A DNA stretch of 17,239 nucleotides, from the NCBI GenBank assembly GCA_023404705.1, contig JAEYAU010000205.1:1-17239 (forward strand). Reading direction: 5' to 3'. The notes below the pieces were generated by a model, which had not been told where the DNA came from, searched no databases, and saw nothing but the letters and a program-made list of their open reading frames with translations. A program made the position numbers and the translations under genes. Of the stretch, positions 8,491 through 15,429 are shown piece after piece (position 1 is the first letter of the stretch; every line of letters starts with the position of its first letter). The stretch comes from Pseudomonadota bacterium. GTDB lineage: Bacteria; Pseudomonadota; Alphaproteobacteria; Rhizobiales; Xanthobacteraceae.

Positions 8491-8739
8491 ATGTTCGCTA
8501 ACCTCAAGAAGCTTCTCACCGTCGCGCTCGCGGCCGGCGCGCTCGCTACCGGCACGCTCGCGGTGACGGGTGAGGCTTCGGCCCGCGGCTTCCACGGCGG
8601 CCGCCACTTCCACGGCGGCCACCATGGTCACCACGGCCACTGGCACTTCAAGCGCTTCTACGGCTTCTACAACTACAACCCCTGCTACTGGGTCCGGAAG
8701 CCCTGGGGTCTCGTGAAGGTCTGCCCGTCCTACTACTGA
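8491..8739 (+). CDS. Small secreted His/Gly-rich protein
   Basis: An 82-residue protein I cannot assign to a named family. Residues 1-31 form a clear Sec signal peptide: KK, a hydrophobic stretch of Leu/Ala/Thr, and an A-S-A cleavage site before Arg32. The mature part of about 51 residues has nine histidines between residues 35 and 52 (HGG, HGGHHGHHGHWH), then an aromatic stretch (FKRFYGFYNYNP) and a C-terminal part with two cysteines, Cys65 and Cys78, in CYWVRKPWGLVKVC. Periplasmic or extracellular metal binding and a disulfide are plausible but inferred. The ATG at 8491 is chosen for its GGAG Shine-Dalgarno and because it starts the signal peptide; an upstream in-frame ATG at 8443 coincides with the predicted transcription start and has no ribosome site. 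A terminator follows. Confidence 0.85.
   Translation: MFANLKKLLTVALAAGALATGTLAVTGEASARGFHGGRHFHGGHHGHHGHWHFKRFYGFYNYNPCYWVRKPWGLVKVCPSYY
8589..8620 (+). repeat. 14-base duplication inside the His-rich gene
   Basis: CTTCCACGGCGGCC occurs at 8589-8602 and again at 8607-8620, an 18-base (six-codon) period. It encodes the repeated F-H-G-G units, so the His-rich tract probably grew by in-frame tandem duplication. Confidence 0.7.
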
Positions 8740-8755
8740 GCGACGGCTGACTGCG

Positions 8756-8809
8756 ACGACCCGGCGCCCGTCCGCGTCGCCCCCTGGCGCGGGCGGGTCG
8801 CCCTTTTTT
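8756..8809 (+). terminator. Intrinsic terminator of the His-rich gene
   Basis: An imperfect GC-rich stem: GACCCG (8758-8763) pairs with CGGGTC, extended by CCCG/CGGG across a small bulge, and is followed directly by six Ts (8804-8809). It insulates the His-rich gene from the Crp-family gene downstream. Confidence 0.75.
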
Positions 8810-8819
8810 CACGATGTCT

Positions 8820-8834
8820 GCACGTCACACGTGC
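8820..8834. promoter_or_regulatory. Inverted repeat upstream of the crp-like gene (distal)
   Basis: GCACGT-CAC-ACGTGC is a perfect 6-3-6 inverted repeat about 130 bases upstream of the Crp-family start, just past the preceding terminator. It does not match the CRP or FNR consensus. A possible operator for an unknown regulator. Confidence 0.3.
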
Positions 8835-8905
8835 GAGCCGGTTGCGATCCGCGGCGCTTCGTGGTCGCATGAATGTTCGGATGAATGTCGCGAGGGCGTT
8901 GAACC

Positions 8906-8942
8906 TCGAACGCCGTTCGACCGACCAATGACTCGGGATAAT
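8906..8942 (+). promoter_or_regulatory. Inverted repeat and -10 candidate before the crp-like gene
   Basis: TCGAAC-GCC-GTTCGA (8906-8920) is a perfect 6-3-6 inverted repeat. GATAAT at 8937-8942 is a good -10 candidate 22 bases before the chosen start codon. The repeat would cover the -35 region, a common position for a repressor. TTCGAC at 8916-8921 as a -35 would give a short 15-base spacer, so the promoter is uncertain. A direct repeat ATGAATGT (8869-8876 and 8881-8888) lies just upstream. Confidence 0.4.
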
Positions 8943-8963
8943 CGATCAAACGGCGGACAGATC

Positions 8964-9647
8964 ATGGCTCCACTCGCGCGCAAGCCCAATCATCTGCTCT
9001 CGGAGCTGCCCGACGAGCTGATGTCCGGACTGTTCGCGAATGCGCGGCCGCACAAGCTCAAATCCGACCAGACGCTGTTCGTGGCCGGTGATCCGGGCGA
9101 CGGCTGCTATCGCATCGAGCAGGGCCTCTTGAAGGTCAGCATGGTCTCGCCGAGCGGCAGTGAGCGCATTCTCGCGATCCTCGGATCGGGCGCGATCGTG
9201 GGCGAGTTCGCCATGATCGACGCGCGGCCGCGCTCCGCGTCGGTCGCGGCCGTGCGCGAGACCGAGCTCTCCTTCATCAGCCGCACGATGTTCGACTCCT
9301 TCGCGGAGAAGAACCCGCAAGTGTACCGCCACATCATCGCGATGCTGGTGCAGCGGCTGCGCGACACCAACACGGTGGTGGCCGCGGCGAGCTTCCTCTC
9401 GCTCAAGGGCCGCGTCGCTCAGGCGCTGCTGGCGCTGAGCGAAGCCTTCGGCCACGACGTCGGCCAGGGACGCCTGCTGGTGCGCCAGAAGGTGACGCAG
9501 AGCGACCTCGCCGCCATGGCGGGCATCGCACGCGAGAATGTGAGCCGCATCCTCAACGATTGGATGCGCGTGAAGCTCGTGACGCGCATTTCGGGCTACT
9601 ACTGCCTCGAGAACCGCGCGGCGCTGGAGCAGGAAGCCGAGATGTAG
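8964..9647 (+). CDS. Crp/Fnr-family regulator, CRP-like
   Basis: Predicted cAMP-responsive DNA-binding protein of 227 residues. The N-terminal cyclic-nucleotide domain (about 25-110) has the phosphate-binding cassette with Gly80-Glu81 and Arg90-Ser91-Ala (GEFAMIDARPRSA), as in E. coli CRP. The dimer helix has RLRDTN, aligning Thr135 with CRP Thr127, while CRP Ser128 becomes Asn136. The C-terminal winged helix carries the recognition helix ARENVSRIL, with Arg190-Glu191 and Arg195 matching the R-E-x3-R that reads TGTGA in CRP. The N-terminal cysteine cluster of FNR is absent. The ATG at 8964 is preferred (GGCGGACAG upstream, normal length); longer in-frame starts at 8814 and 8928 lack a ribosome site. 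It lies next to a cyclase and a perfect CRP-type site, its likely target. Confidence 0.9.
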   Translation: MAPLARKPNHLLSELPDELMSGLFANARPHKLKSDQTLFVAGDPGDGCYRIEQGLLKVSMVSPSGSERILAILGSGAIVGEFAMIDARPRSASVAAVRETELSFISRTMFDSFAEKNPQVYRHIIAMLVQRLRDTNTVVAAASFLSLKGRVAQALLALSEAFGHDVGQGRLLVRQKVTQSDLAAMAGIARENVSRILNDWMRVKLVTRISGYYCLENRAALEQEAEM

Positions 9648-9652
9648 CGGCG

Positions 9653-10558
9653 TTACTCCGCGGCCCGCTCGATCCCCAACGCGTCCACGATGATGCGGCC
9701 GAGCGCCGCGAAATCCGCCTTGCGTGGTGACGTGGAGCGCCAGGCGAGCCCGATGGTGCGGCCCGGCTCCGGGTCCGCGAAGCGCAGCAGCTTGATGCGG
9801 GCATCGCGCACCTCCGACTCGACCGCGATCTCGGGAACGAGCGTCACGCCGTAGCCATTGGCGACCATCTGCATCACGGTGGCGAGGCTGGTGGCGCCGA
9901 GGCTCGCCGCGGCCTCGCGCGGCAGCGCACTGCAATAGGCGAGCGTCTGATCGCGCAGGCAGTGGCCTTCCTCGAGCAGGATGAGCCGGCGCGCGTTCAC
10001 GTCGGCGGCTGCGGCGCGGGTGTTGCGCGGCAAGGGATCGGCGGCCGACAGCGCCAGCAGGAAGCGATCCTGAAACAGGGGCATCACCTCGAGGTCCGGC
10101 TCCTCGACGGGCAGCGCGAGCATGATGGCATCGAGCGTGCCGCGCGCGAGCTCCGCCAGGAGTGTCTTTGTGCGAGTCTCGTGCAGCTCGAGGCGCAGCT
10201 CGGGATGCAGGCGCTGCAGCTCGGGGAGCACGCGTGGGAGCACGTAAGGTGCGAGCGATGGGATCACGCCGAGGCGCAGCGGACCGGTGAGCTGCCTCGC
10301 CCGGTGACGGGCGAACTCCACGAGATCGCGGGCCGCGCTGAGGATGTGTCCGGCGCGCGCCCAGATCTCGGCACCGCTCTCGGTGAGCGCCACGTCACCG
10401 GGCCGGCGCTCGACCAGCCGGATACCCAGCTCCGTCTCCAGCTCGCGAATCTGCATGGAGAGCGCGGGCTGGGTCACGGCGCACGCCTCGGCGGCCTGGC
10501 CGAAGTGCTGATGGCGCGCGAGGGCGTCAAAATATCGGAGCTGCCGCAGGGTGATCAT
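9653..10558 (-). CDS. oxyR: Hydrogen peroxide sensor OxyR (LysR family)
   Basis: LysR-type regulator of 301 residues that turns on peroxide defence when a disulfide forms. The N-terminal winged helix (about 1-60) reads MITLRQLRYFDALARHQHFGQAA, fixing the start at this ATG. The redox pair is seen in EEGHCLRDQTLAYC: Cys200 and Cys209, the counterparts of E. coli Cys199 and Cys208. The effector domain runs from about residue 92 to the end. There is no Shine-Dalgarno; a perfect dyad begins two bases upstream of the start codon, so the mRNA may be leaderless or poorly translated. Divergent from katA, the standard target. It nearly meets the crp-like gene end to end (5 bases between stops). Confidence 0.94.
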   Translation of the reverse strand: MITLRQLRYFDALARHQHFGQAAEACAVTQPALSMQIRELETELGIRLVERRPGDVALTESGAEIWARAGHILSAARDLVEFARHRARQLTGPLRLGVIPSLAPYVLPRVLPELQRLHPELRLELHETRTKTLLAELARGTLDAIMLALPVEEPDLEVMPLFQDRFLLALSAADPLPRNTRAAAADVNARRLILLEEGHCLRDQTLAYCSALPREAAASLGATSLATVMQMVANGYGVTLVPEIAVESEVRDARIKLLRFADPEPGRTIGLAWRSTSPRKADFAALGRIIVDALGIERAAE

Positions 10559-10560
10559 GG

Positions 10561-10610
10561 TCGATAAGTTATTCTTATCGACGCCGCAAGTAAACCGATT
10601 AGACCTTATC
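10561..10610. promoter_or_regulatory. OxyR operator region between oxyR and katA
   Basis: A perfect dyad with 8-base arms, TCGATAAG (10561-10568) and CTTATCGA (10574-10581), has a five-base spacer TTATT. A second, imperfect dyad, GATTAG (10597-10602) and CTTATC (10605-10610), is centred about 32 bases further toward katA, close to three helical turns. LysR proteins bind as tetramers at paired dyads with T-N11-A cores, so this fits OxyR binding both halves. CTTATC at 10574 and GATTAG at 10597 (17-base spacing) might also be the katA -35 and -10. Binding is inferred from position and symmetry. Confidence 0.65.
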
Positions 10611-10654
10611 CAGGCTCCAGCTCATGGTTCGGGTGTGCAGTCCGAGGAAGAGCC

Positions 10655-12133
10655 ATGGCCAAGACGCCGCTGCTGACCACCACCGCCGGCAATCCGGTCG
10701 CCGACAACCAGAATGCTCTCAGCGCCGGCCCGATGGGCCCGCTGCTCATGCAGGACTACCGGCTGATCGAGAAGCTCGCGCATCAGAACCGGGAGCGCGT
10801 TCCGGAGCGGACGGTGCACGCCAAGGGCTGGGGCGCCTACGGCACCTTCACGGTCACCCGCGACATCACGAAGTACACCAAGGCCAAGCTGTTCGCGCAG
10901 ATCGGCAAGAAGACCGATCTGGTGGTGCGCTTCTCCACGGTTGCGGGCGAGCTCGGCGCAGCGGATGCGGAGCGCGACGTGCGCGGCTTCGCGGTGAAGT
11001 TCTATACCGAGGAAGGCAACTGGGATCTGGTCGGCAACAACACGCCGGTGTTCTTCATCCGCGATCCCTATAAATTCCCCGACTTCATCCACACGCAGAA
11101 GCGCCATCCGCGCAGCAATCTGCGCTCGACGACCGCGATGTGGGACTTCTGGTCGCTCTCACCCGAGAGCCTGCATCAGGTCACGATCCTGATGGGCGAC
11201 CGCGGTCTGCCGCAGGGTGTGCGCCACATGAACGGCTACGGCTCGCACACCTACGCGTTCATCAACGCCACAAACGAGCGCTTCTGGGTGAAGTTTCACT
11301 TCAAGACCCAGCAGAAGATCAAATTCCACACCAACCGCGAGGCCGAGCAGGTCATCGCGCGGTCGCGCGAGAGCTTCCAGGAAGATCTGTTCGGCGCGAT
11401 CGAGACCGGCGACTTTCCGCGCTGGACGCTGTTCGTGCAAGTGATGTCCGAGAGCGACGTCGGCAAGCATTGGTACAACCCGTTCGACCTCACCAAGGTG
11501 TGGCCGCACGCCGACTACCCGCTGATCGAAGTCGGCACGATGGAGCTCAACCGCAATCCGGAAAGCTATTTCCAGGAGGTGGAGCTCGCGGCCTATTCGC
11601 CGTCGAACATCGTGCCGGGCATCGGCCACTCGCCCGACAAGATGCTGCAGGCGCGCATCTTCGCCTATGCGGACGCGCATCGTTACCGGCTCGGCACGCA
11701 TTACGAGATGCTGCCCGTGAACAAGCCGCGCTGTCCGGTGCATCACTATCACAAGGACGGGCCGATGCGGTTCTTCGAGCCGGCCGCCGGCAATCGCGAG
11801 GCGTACTACGAGCCGAACTCGTTCGGAGGCGCGCGCGAGAGCCCGGGTTTCGCCGAGCCGCCGCTGAAGATCTCGGGCGACGCCGACCGCTACGATCACC
11901 GCGATCACAATGACGACTACCGGCAGCCCGGCGATCTCTTCCGCCTGATCGGCGCGGACGCGCAGGCGCGGCTGATGGACAACATCGCGGAAGCGATGCG
12001 CGACGTGCCGACCGAAATTGCGAAACGCCAAGTGGCGCACTTCTATCGCGCAGATCCGAACTACGGCCGCGGCGTCGCCAAGCGCATGGGACTTTCGACA
12101 TCCATCCTGCCAACCGCCGTGGCGGCCGAATAA
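10655..12133 (+). CDS. katA: Monofunctional heme catalase (small-subunit type)
   Basis: Breaks hydrogen peroxide into water and oxygen. The 492 residues fit the small-subunit (clade 3) catalases. The distal catalytic His55 lies in RTVHAKGWGAYG. The catalytic Asn lies in GNNTPVFFIRDPYKFPDFIH (residues 127-146). The heme ligand Tyr338 lies in ARIFAYADAHRYRLG, with Arg334 four residues before it. No large C-terminal extension is present, unlike the HPII type. The Shine-Dalgarno GAGGAAGAG lies four bases before the ATG. Divergent from oxyR through a 96-base region with a LysR dyad, so peroxide induction is expected. A strong terminator follows. The symbol katA is by family type; katE or kat is used for relatives in some genomes. 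Confidence 0.96.
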   Translation: MAKTPLLTTTAGNPVADNQNALSAGPMGPLLMQDYRLIEKLAHQNRERVPERTVHAKGWGAYGTFTVTRDITKYTKAKLFAQIGKKTDLVVRFSTVAGELGAADAERDVRGFAVKFYTEEGNWDLVGNNTPVFFIRDPYKFPDFIHTQKRHPRSNLRSTTAMWDFWSLSPESLHQVTILMGDRGLPQGVRHMNGYGSHTYAFINATNERFWVKFHFKTQQKIKFHTNREAEQVIARSRESFQEDLFGAIETGDFPRWTLFVQVMSESDVGKHWYNPFDLTKVWPHADYPLIEVGTMELNRNPESYFQEVELAAYSPSNIVPGIGHSPDKMLQARIFAYADAHRYRLGTHYEMLPVNKPRCPVHHYHKDGPMRFFEPAAGNREAYYEPNSFGGARESPGFAEPPLKISGDADRYDHRDHNDDYRQPGDLFRLIGADAQARLMDNIAEAMRDVPTEIAKRQVAHFYRADPNYGRGVAKRMGLSTSILPTAVAAE

Positions 12134-12202
12134 CGATACCTTCCCATCCGATGCGCAAATCCGGGCCGGATTCACGTCCGGTTCGGGTCGGGAAGGAACT
12201 CA

Positions 12203-12251
12203 GGGAGGAGCGACGCGGGCCAAGCGCGCGGGGCTCCTCCCGATTTTTTTT
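12203..12251 (+). terminator. Intrinsic terminator of katA
   Basis: A perfect 9-bp stem, GGGAGGAGC (12203-12211) with GCTCCTCCC (12233-12241), has a GC-rich loop that can pair further (CGCG with CGCG). It is followed by GA and eight Ts (12244-12251). It lies between the convergent katA and fabI stops; on the minus strand no good T-run follows, so it mainly serves katA. Confidence 0.9.
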
Positions 12252-12270
12252 GGCGCGCCGCTCGTCAGAG

Positions 12271-13119
12271 CTACTGCGCGGCGTCCTTGGCGGCGCGTTG
12301 CTCGGCCGCAGTCTCGGCCTCGTCGACGGTCTTCAGCGCCGTCGGATGCGGCATGCTCACCACGTTGTAGCCGGCATCGACGTAGTGGATCTCGCCCGTC
12401 ACGCCGGCCGAGAGATCCGAGAGCAGATAGAGCCCGGCGCCACCGACATCCTCGATGCTGATCGGGCGGCGCAGCGGTGAGTGCCGCTTCATGAAGTTGA
12501 ACATCAGACGCGCGTCCGAGATGCCGGCGCCCGCAAGCGTGCGCACCGGGCCGGCCGAGATCGCATTCACGCGGATGCCGCGGCCGCCGTAGTCGGAAGC
12601 GAGATAGCGCACCGAGGCCTCGAGCCCGGCCTTGGCGACGCCCATCACGTTGTAGTTCGGCATGACGCGAGTCGAGCCGCCGTAGGTGAGCGTGATCAGC
12701 GAGCCGCCCGTGGTCATCAGGCCGGCGGCGCGGCGCGCGATCTCGGTGAAGGAGAAGCAGGAGATCACCATGGTGCGCACGAAGTTGTCGCGCGTGGTGT
12801 CCGCATAGAGTCCCTTGAGCTCGGTCTTGTCCGAATACGCGATGGCGTGCACGACGAAGTCGAGCGAGCCCCACTGCTCCGCGATGGCGGCGAACACCGC
12901 ATCGACCGACTTGATATCTTCGACGTCGCAGGGCAGCACGAAGTCGGAGCCGATCGACTGCGCCAGCGGCTTCACGCGCTTGCCGAGCGCCTCACCCTGG
13001 TACGTGAAGGCGAGCGTCGCGCCCTGGGCAGCGACCGCCTTGGCGATGCCCCAGGCGATGGAGTGGTCGTTCGCCACGCCCATGATCAGCCCGCGCTTGC
13101 CCTGCATGAGCCCTGGCAT
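12271..13119 (-). CDS. fabI: Enoyl-[acyl-carrier-protein] reductase (NADH)
   Basis: Performs the last reduction of each type II fatty acid elongation cycle. A short-chain dehydrogenase of 282 residues. The N-terminal nucleotide-binding segment is GLIMGVANDHSIAWGIA. The FabI active site shows Tyr146, Tyr156 and Lys163 (LTYGGS...PNYNVMGVAK), the same numbers as in E. coli FabI. The C-terminus carries an extra Ala/Glu-rich tail of about 20 residues. The start at 13119 has a strong Shine-Dalgarno (GGAGGAACGG). Last gene of fabA-fabB-fabI, 47 bases after fabB, likely one transcript. FabI is the triclosan target in many bacteria. Confidence 0.95.
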   Translation of the reverse strand: MPGLMQGKRGLIMGVANDHSIAWGIAKAVAAQGATLAFTYQGEALGKRVKPLAQSIGSDFVLPCDVEDIKSVDAVFAAIAEQWGSLDFVVHAIAYSDKTELKGLYADTTRDNFVRTMVISCFSFTEIARRAAGLMTTGGSLITLTYGGSTRVMPNYNVMGVAKAGLEASVRYLASDYGGRGIRVNAISAGPVRTLAGAGISDARLMFNFMKRHSPLRRPISIEDVGGAGLYLLSDLSAGVTGEIHYVDAGYNVVSMPHPTALKTVDEAETAAEQRAAKDAAQ

Positions 13120-13166
13120 CCGTTCCTCCGAGACTTTTCAGAACGGCGGCAGCGGCCGCCCGGGAA

Positions 13167-14384
13167 TCACGCGTCGAGGCGCTTGAACACGACCGTGGCG
13201 TTGGTGCCGCCGAAGCCGAAGGAGTTCGACAGCACGCAGCCGAGCTGCGCATTGTCGCGGCGCTCGCGCATGATCGGCATGCCCTCGAAGTCGGGATCGA
13301 GCTTCTCGATGTTGGCGCTCTCGCAGATGAAGCCGTTGTTCATCATCAGCAGCGAGTAGATCGCCTCCTGCACGCCGGCGGCGCCGAGCGAATGGCCGGT
13401 GAGCGACTTGGTCGCCGCGATCGGCGGGCACTTGTCGCCGAACACCTCGCGGATCGCCTCGATCTCCTTGAGATCGCCGACCGGTGTCGAGGTGGCGTGC
13501 GGGTTGATGTAGTCGACCGGCACCTTCAGGTTCTGCATCGCCATGCGCATGCAGCGCGCCGCGCCTTCGCCCGACGGCGCCACCATGTCGTAGCCGTCCG
13601 ACGTCGCGCCATAGCCGGCGACCTCAGCATAGATCTTGGCGCCGCGCGCCTTGGCGTGCTCGAGCTCCTCCAGCACCAGCACGCCGGCGCCGCCCGCGAT
13701 CACGAAGCCGTCGCGATCCGCATCATAGGCGCGCGACGCCTTGCCGGGCGTGTCGTTGTACTTGGACGACATGGCGCCCATGGCGTCGAACAGCACCGAG
13801 AGCGTCCAGTCGAGCTCCTCGCAGCCGCCCGCGAAGATGATGTCCTGCTTGCCGATTTGGATGATCTCGGACGCATTGCCGATGCAGTGGCTCGAGGTCG
13901 CGCAGGCGGACGAGATCGAATAGTTCACGCCCTTGATCTTGAACCAGGTCGCGAGTGTCGCCGAGGCGGTCGATGACATGGCCTTCGGCACCGCGAACGG
14001 ACCGACGCGCTTCGGGCCCTTGTTGCGCGCCGTATCGGCGGCTTCGACGACGGCGCGAGTGGACGGGCCGCCCGAGCCCATGATGATCCCGGTGCGCTCG
14101 TTGGAGACCTGATTGTCCTCGAGTCCCGAATCGCGGATCGCCTGCTCCATGGCGACGTGATTCCAGGCGGCGCCGCCGCCGAGGAAGCGCATGGCGCGGC
14201 GGTCAACCACCTCCTCGGCATTGAGGGTGGGCGCGCCGTGCACCTGGCAGCGGAAGCCGAGCTCGGCATACCGGTCGGCACGCACAATGCCGGACTTCGC
14301 CTCGCGCAGGCTCGCGGTGACTTCCTGGGTGTTGTTGCCGATGGACGAGACGATCCCCATCCCCGTGACGACAACCCGCTTCAT
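13167..14384 (-). CDS. fabB: 3-oxoacyl-[acyl-carrier-protein] synthase I
   Basis: Condensing enzyme that extends acyl-ACP with malonyl-ACP and is needed for unsaturated chains made by the FabA route. The 405 residues match FabB. The Cys-His-His triad is Cys161 (SSACATSSHCIG), His296 (NPHATSTPVGD) and His331 (KSLTGHSLGAAG), with the usual Lys326. The SACATSxHCIG form and length favour FabB over FabF, and so does the neighbouring fabA. The ATG at 14384 starts the conserved MKRVVVTGMGIVSSIG and has AGAGG upstream; an in-frame start at 14429 would add 15 unrelated residues. It lies 66 bases after fabA and 47 before fabI. Confidence 0.96.
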   Translation of the reverse strand: MKRVVVTGMGIVSSIGNNTQEVTASLREAKSGIVRADRYAELGFRCQVHGAPTLNAEEVVDRRAMRFLGGGAAWNHVAMEQAIRDSGLEDNQVSNERTGIIMGSGGPSTRAVVEAADTARNKGPKRVGPFAVPKAMSSTASATLATWFKIKGVNYSISSACATSSHCIGNASEIIQIGKQDIIFAGGCEELDWTLSVLFDAMGAMSSKYNDTPGKASRAYDADRDGFVIAGGAGVLVLEELEHAKARGAKIYAEVAGYGATSDGYDMVAPSGEGAARCMRMAMQNLKVPVDYINPHATSTPVGDLKEIEAIREVFGDKCPPIAATKSLTGHSLGAAGVQEAIYSLLMMNNGFICESANIEKLDPDFEGMPIMRERRDNAQLGCVLSNSFGFGGTNATVVFKRLDA

Positions 14385-14450
14385 GCTTGCCTCTTCGGTA
14401 TGTTCAGTTGAATCCGGAGCCGGGCTCACGGCACGCCATCACGTGACGGC

Positions 14451-14978
14451 TCAGCCGCCGACCGCGGCCGCCTCGTCGCGGAACAGAGCCACCTTCAGAC
14501 CAAAGGCCTGCGTGACGATCGCGCCGTCCGCCGAGAGCCAGCCATCCGCGATGCCGAGCACCAGCTTCGAGCGCATCACGCGCTTGATGTCGATACCGTA
14601 GATGACCTTCTTCATGGTCGGCACGATCTGGCCCGAAAGCTTCACCTCGGCAAGACCGATGGCGCGGCCACGGCCCGGCTCGCCGAGCCAGCCGAGAAAG
14701 AAGCCGAGCAACTGCCAGAGCGCGTCGACGCCGAGGCACCCCGGCATCACGGGGTCGCCCTTGAAGTGGCAGGGGAAGAACCACAGGTCCGGATTGATGT
14801 CGAACTCGGCGCGCACCATGCCTTTGCCGTGCTCGCCGCCGGTCTCGGAGATCTCCGAGATGCGGTCGAACATCAGCATGGGCGGCAACGGCAGCTGGGC
14901 ATTCCCCTCGCCGAACAGCTCCCCGCGGCCGCAGGCGAGCAGGTCCTCATAGCCGAAGCTGTTGCGCCGGTTTTCCAT
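14451..14978 (-). CDS. fabA: 3-hydroxydecanoyl-[acyl-carrier-protein] dehydratase/isomerase
   Basis: Dehydrates 3-hydroxydecanoyl-ACP and isomerises the double bond to the cis-3 form, the branch point to unsaturated fatty acids. The 175 residues are standard. The hot-dog fold active site is His71 (PCHFKGDPVMPG) and Asp85 (LGVDALWQLLGF). The long helix and C-terminal LSGQIVPTMKKVIY are typical. The ATG at 14978 gives MENRRNSFGYEDLL and has GGAGG about 12 bases upstream; the frame remains open upstream to 15134, but that stretch does not resemble FabA. First gene of the fabA-fabB-fabI group and divergent from irr. Confidence 0.96.
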   Translation of the reverse strand: MENRRNSFGYEDLLACGRGELFGEGNAQLPLPPMLMFDRISEISETGGEHGKGMVRAEFDINPDLWFFPCHFKGDPVMPGCLGVDALWQLLGFFLGWLGEPGRGRAIGLAEVKLSGQIVPTMKKVIYGIDIKRVMRSKLVLGIADGWLSADGAIVTQAFGLKVALFRDEAAAVGG

Positions 14979-15429
14979 TCCGCTTTCGAACCTCCCGTCT
15001 TCCGGCCAGGCGACCCGGCCGATGAGGCGGGCGCAGTGCGTGGCGCATAAATGCCGGCCCTCGGAACTCTCCGGGGTCGGCCCTGGGAACCTAACTCGGC
15101 GAGGCCGGATTGGATGCAAGGACCGCGTCGCCACCCCGCGGAACCTGCGGCCGGCGATGTCCTAACATAGGCCTTTCGGGGGGCAAAGCGGCCCGTAAGG
15201 GCAAATCCGACCCCATGTGCAATTGGGGATTGCGGCGCGTCGGCACAAGCACGACATGTCTCGGGCGGGACTCAGGCGGCCGGACCACGTCGGCCGTAGT
15301 AGCCTGTCCAAGGGACTTGCGAACAGGGGCGGTTGTTGCGACAAGGTTGCAACTGACGGCCCGTTTCGCATATGATCCCACTTGCAACAATTTGGCCCCG
15401 CGGCGTCGCGCGCGGGAGTGGAAGGCCCC
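14979..15429. other. fabA-irr divergent intergenic region, no gene
   Basis: A 451-base spacer. It must hold the fabA promoter (minus strand) and the irr promoter (plus strand; see 15347-15376). For fabA I found only TATGTT on the minus strand near 15166-15171 and no convincing -35. Small dyads are present, such as CCCCA/TGGGG around 15200-15230 and the palindrome GACATGTC at 15253-15260. No Irr box (TTTAGAA-type dyad) was found. Short frames here have no support as genes. Confidence 0.5.
15347..15388 (+). promoter_or_regulatory. Likely irr promoter with TTGCAAC repeats
   Basis: TTGCAA (15347-15352) and TATGAT (15371-15376) form a -35/-10 pair with an 18-base spacer, giving a start near 15383 and a leader of about 47 nt. 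The -35 lies inside the palindrome GTTGCAAC (15346-15353), and TTGCAAC recurs at 15382-15388 over the predicted start. Repeated sites at both places could bind a repressor. The hexamers are seen; regulation is inferred. Confidence 0.5.

Noticed and set aside
8814..8963. 50-residue N-terminal extension of the Crp-family protein
   Set aside because: The stretch has no ribosome site and does not resemble the family N-terminus; it crosses both inverted repeats and the -10 candidate, so the start at 8964 is preferred.
8964..9647. FNR or FixK oxygen regulator instead of CRP-like
   Set aside because: There is no N-terminal cysteine cluster, the recognition helix is R-E-x3-R and not the E-x2-S-R of FNR, and the cAMP pocket residues are present.
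11140..12175. Frames on both strands within katA (257 and 338 residues)
   Set aside because: Shadows of a fully intact catalase with all catalytic residues in frame.
12481..13976. Plus-strand frames over fabI and fabB
   Set aside because: His/Arg/Asp-rich mirror readings of two genes with complete active sites on the minus strand.
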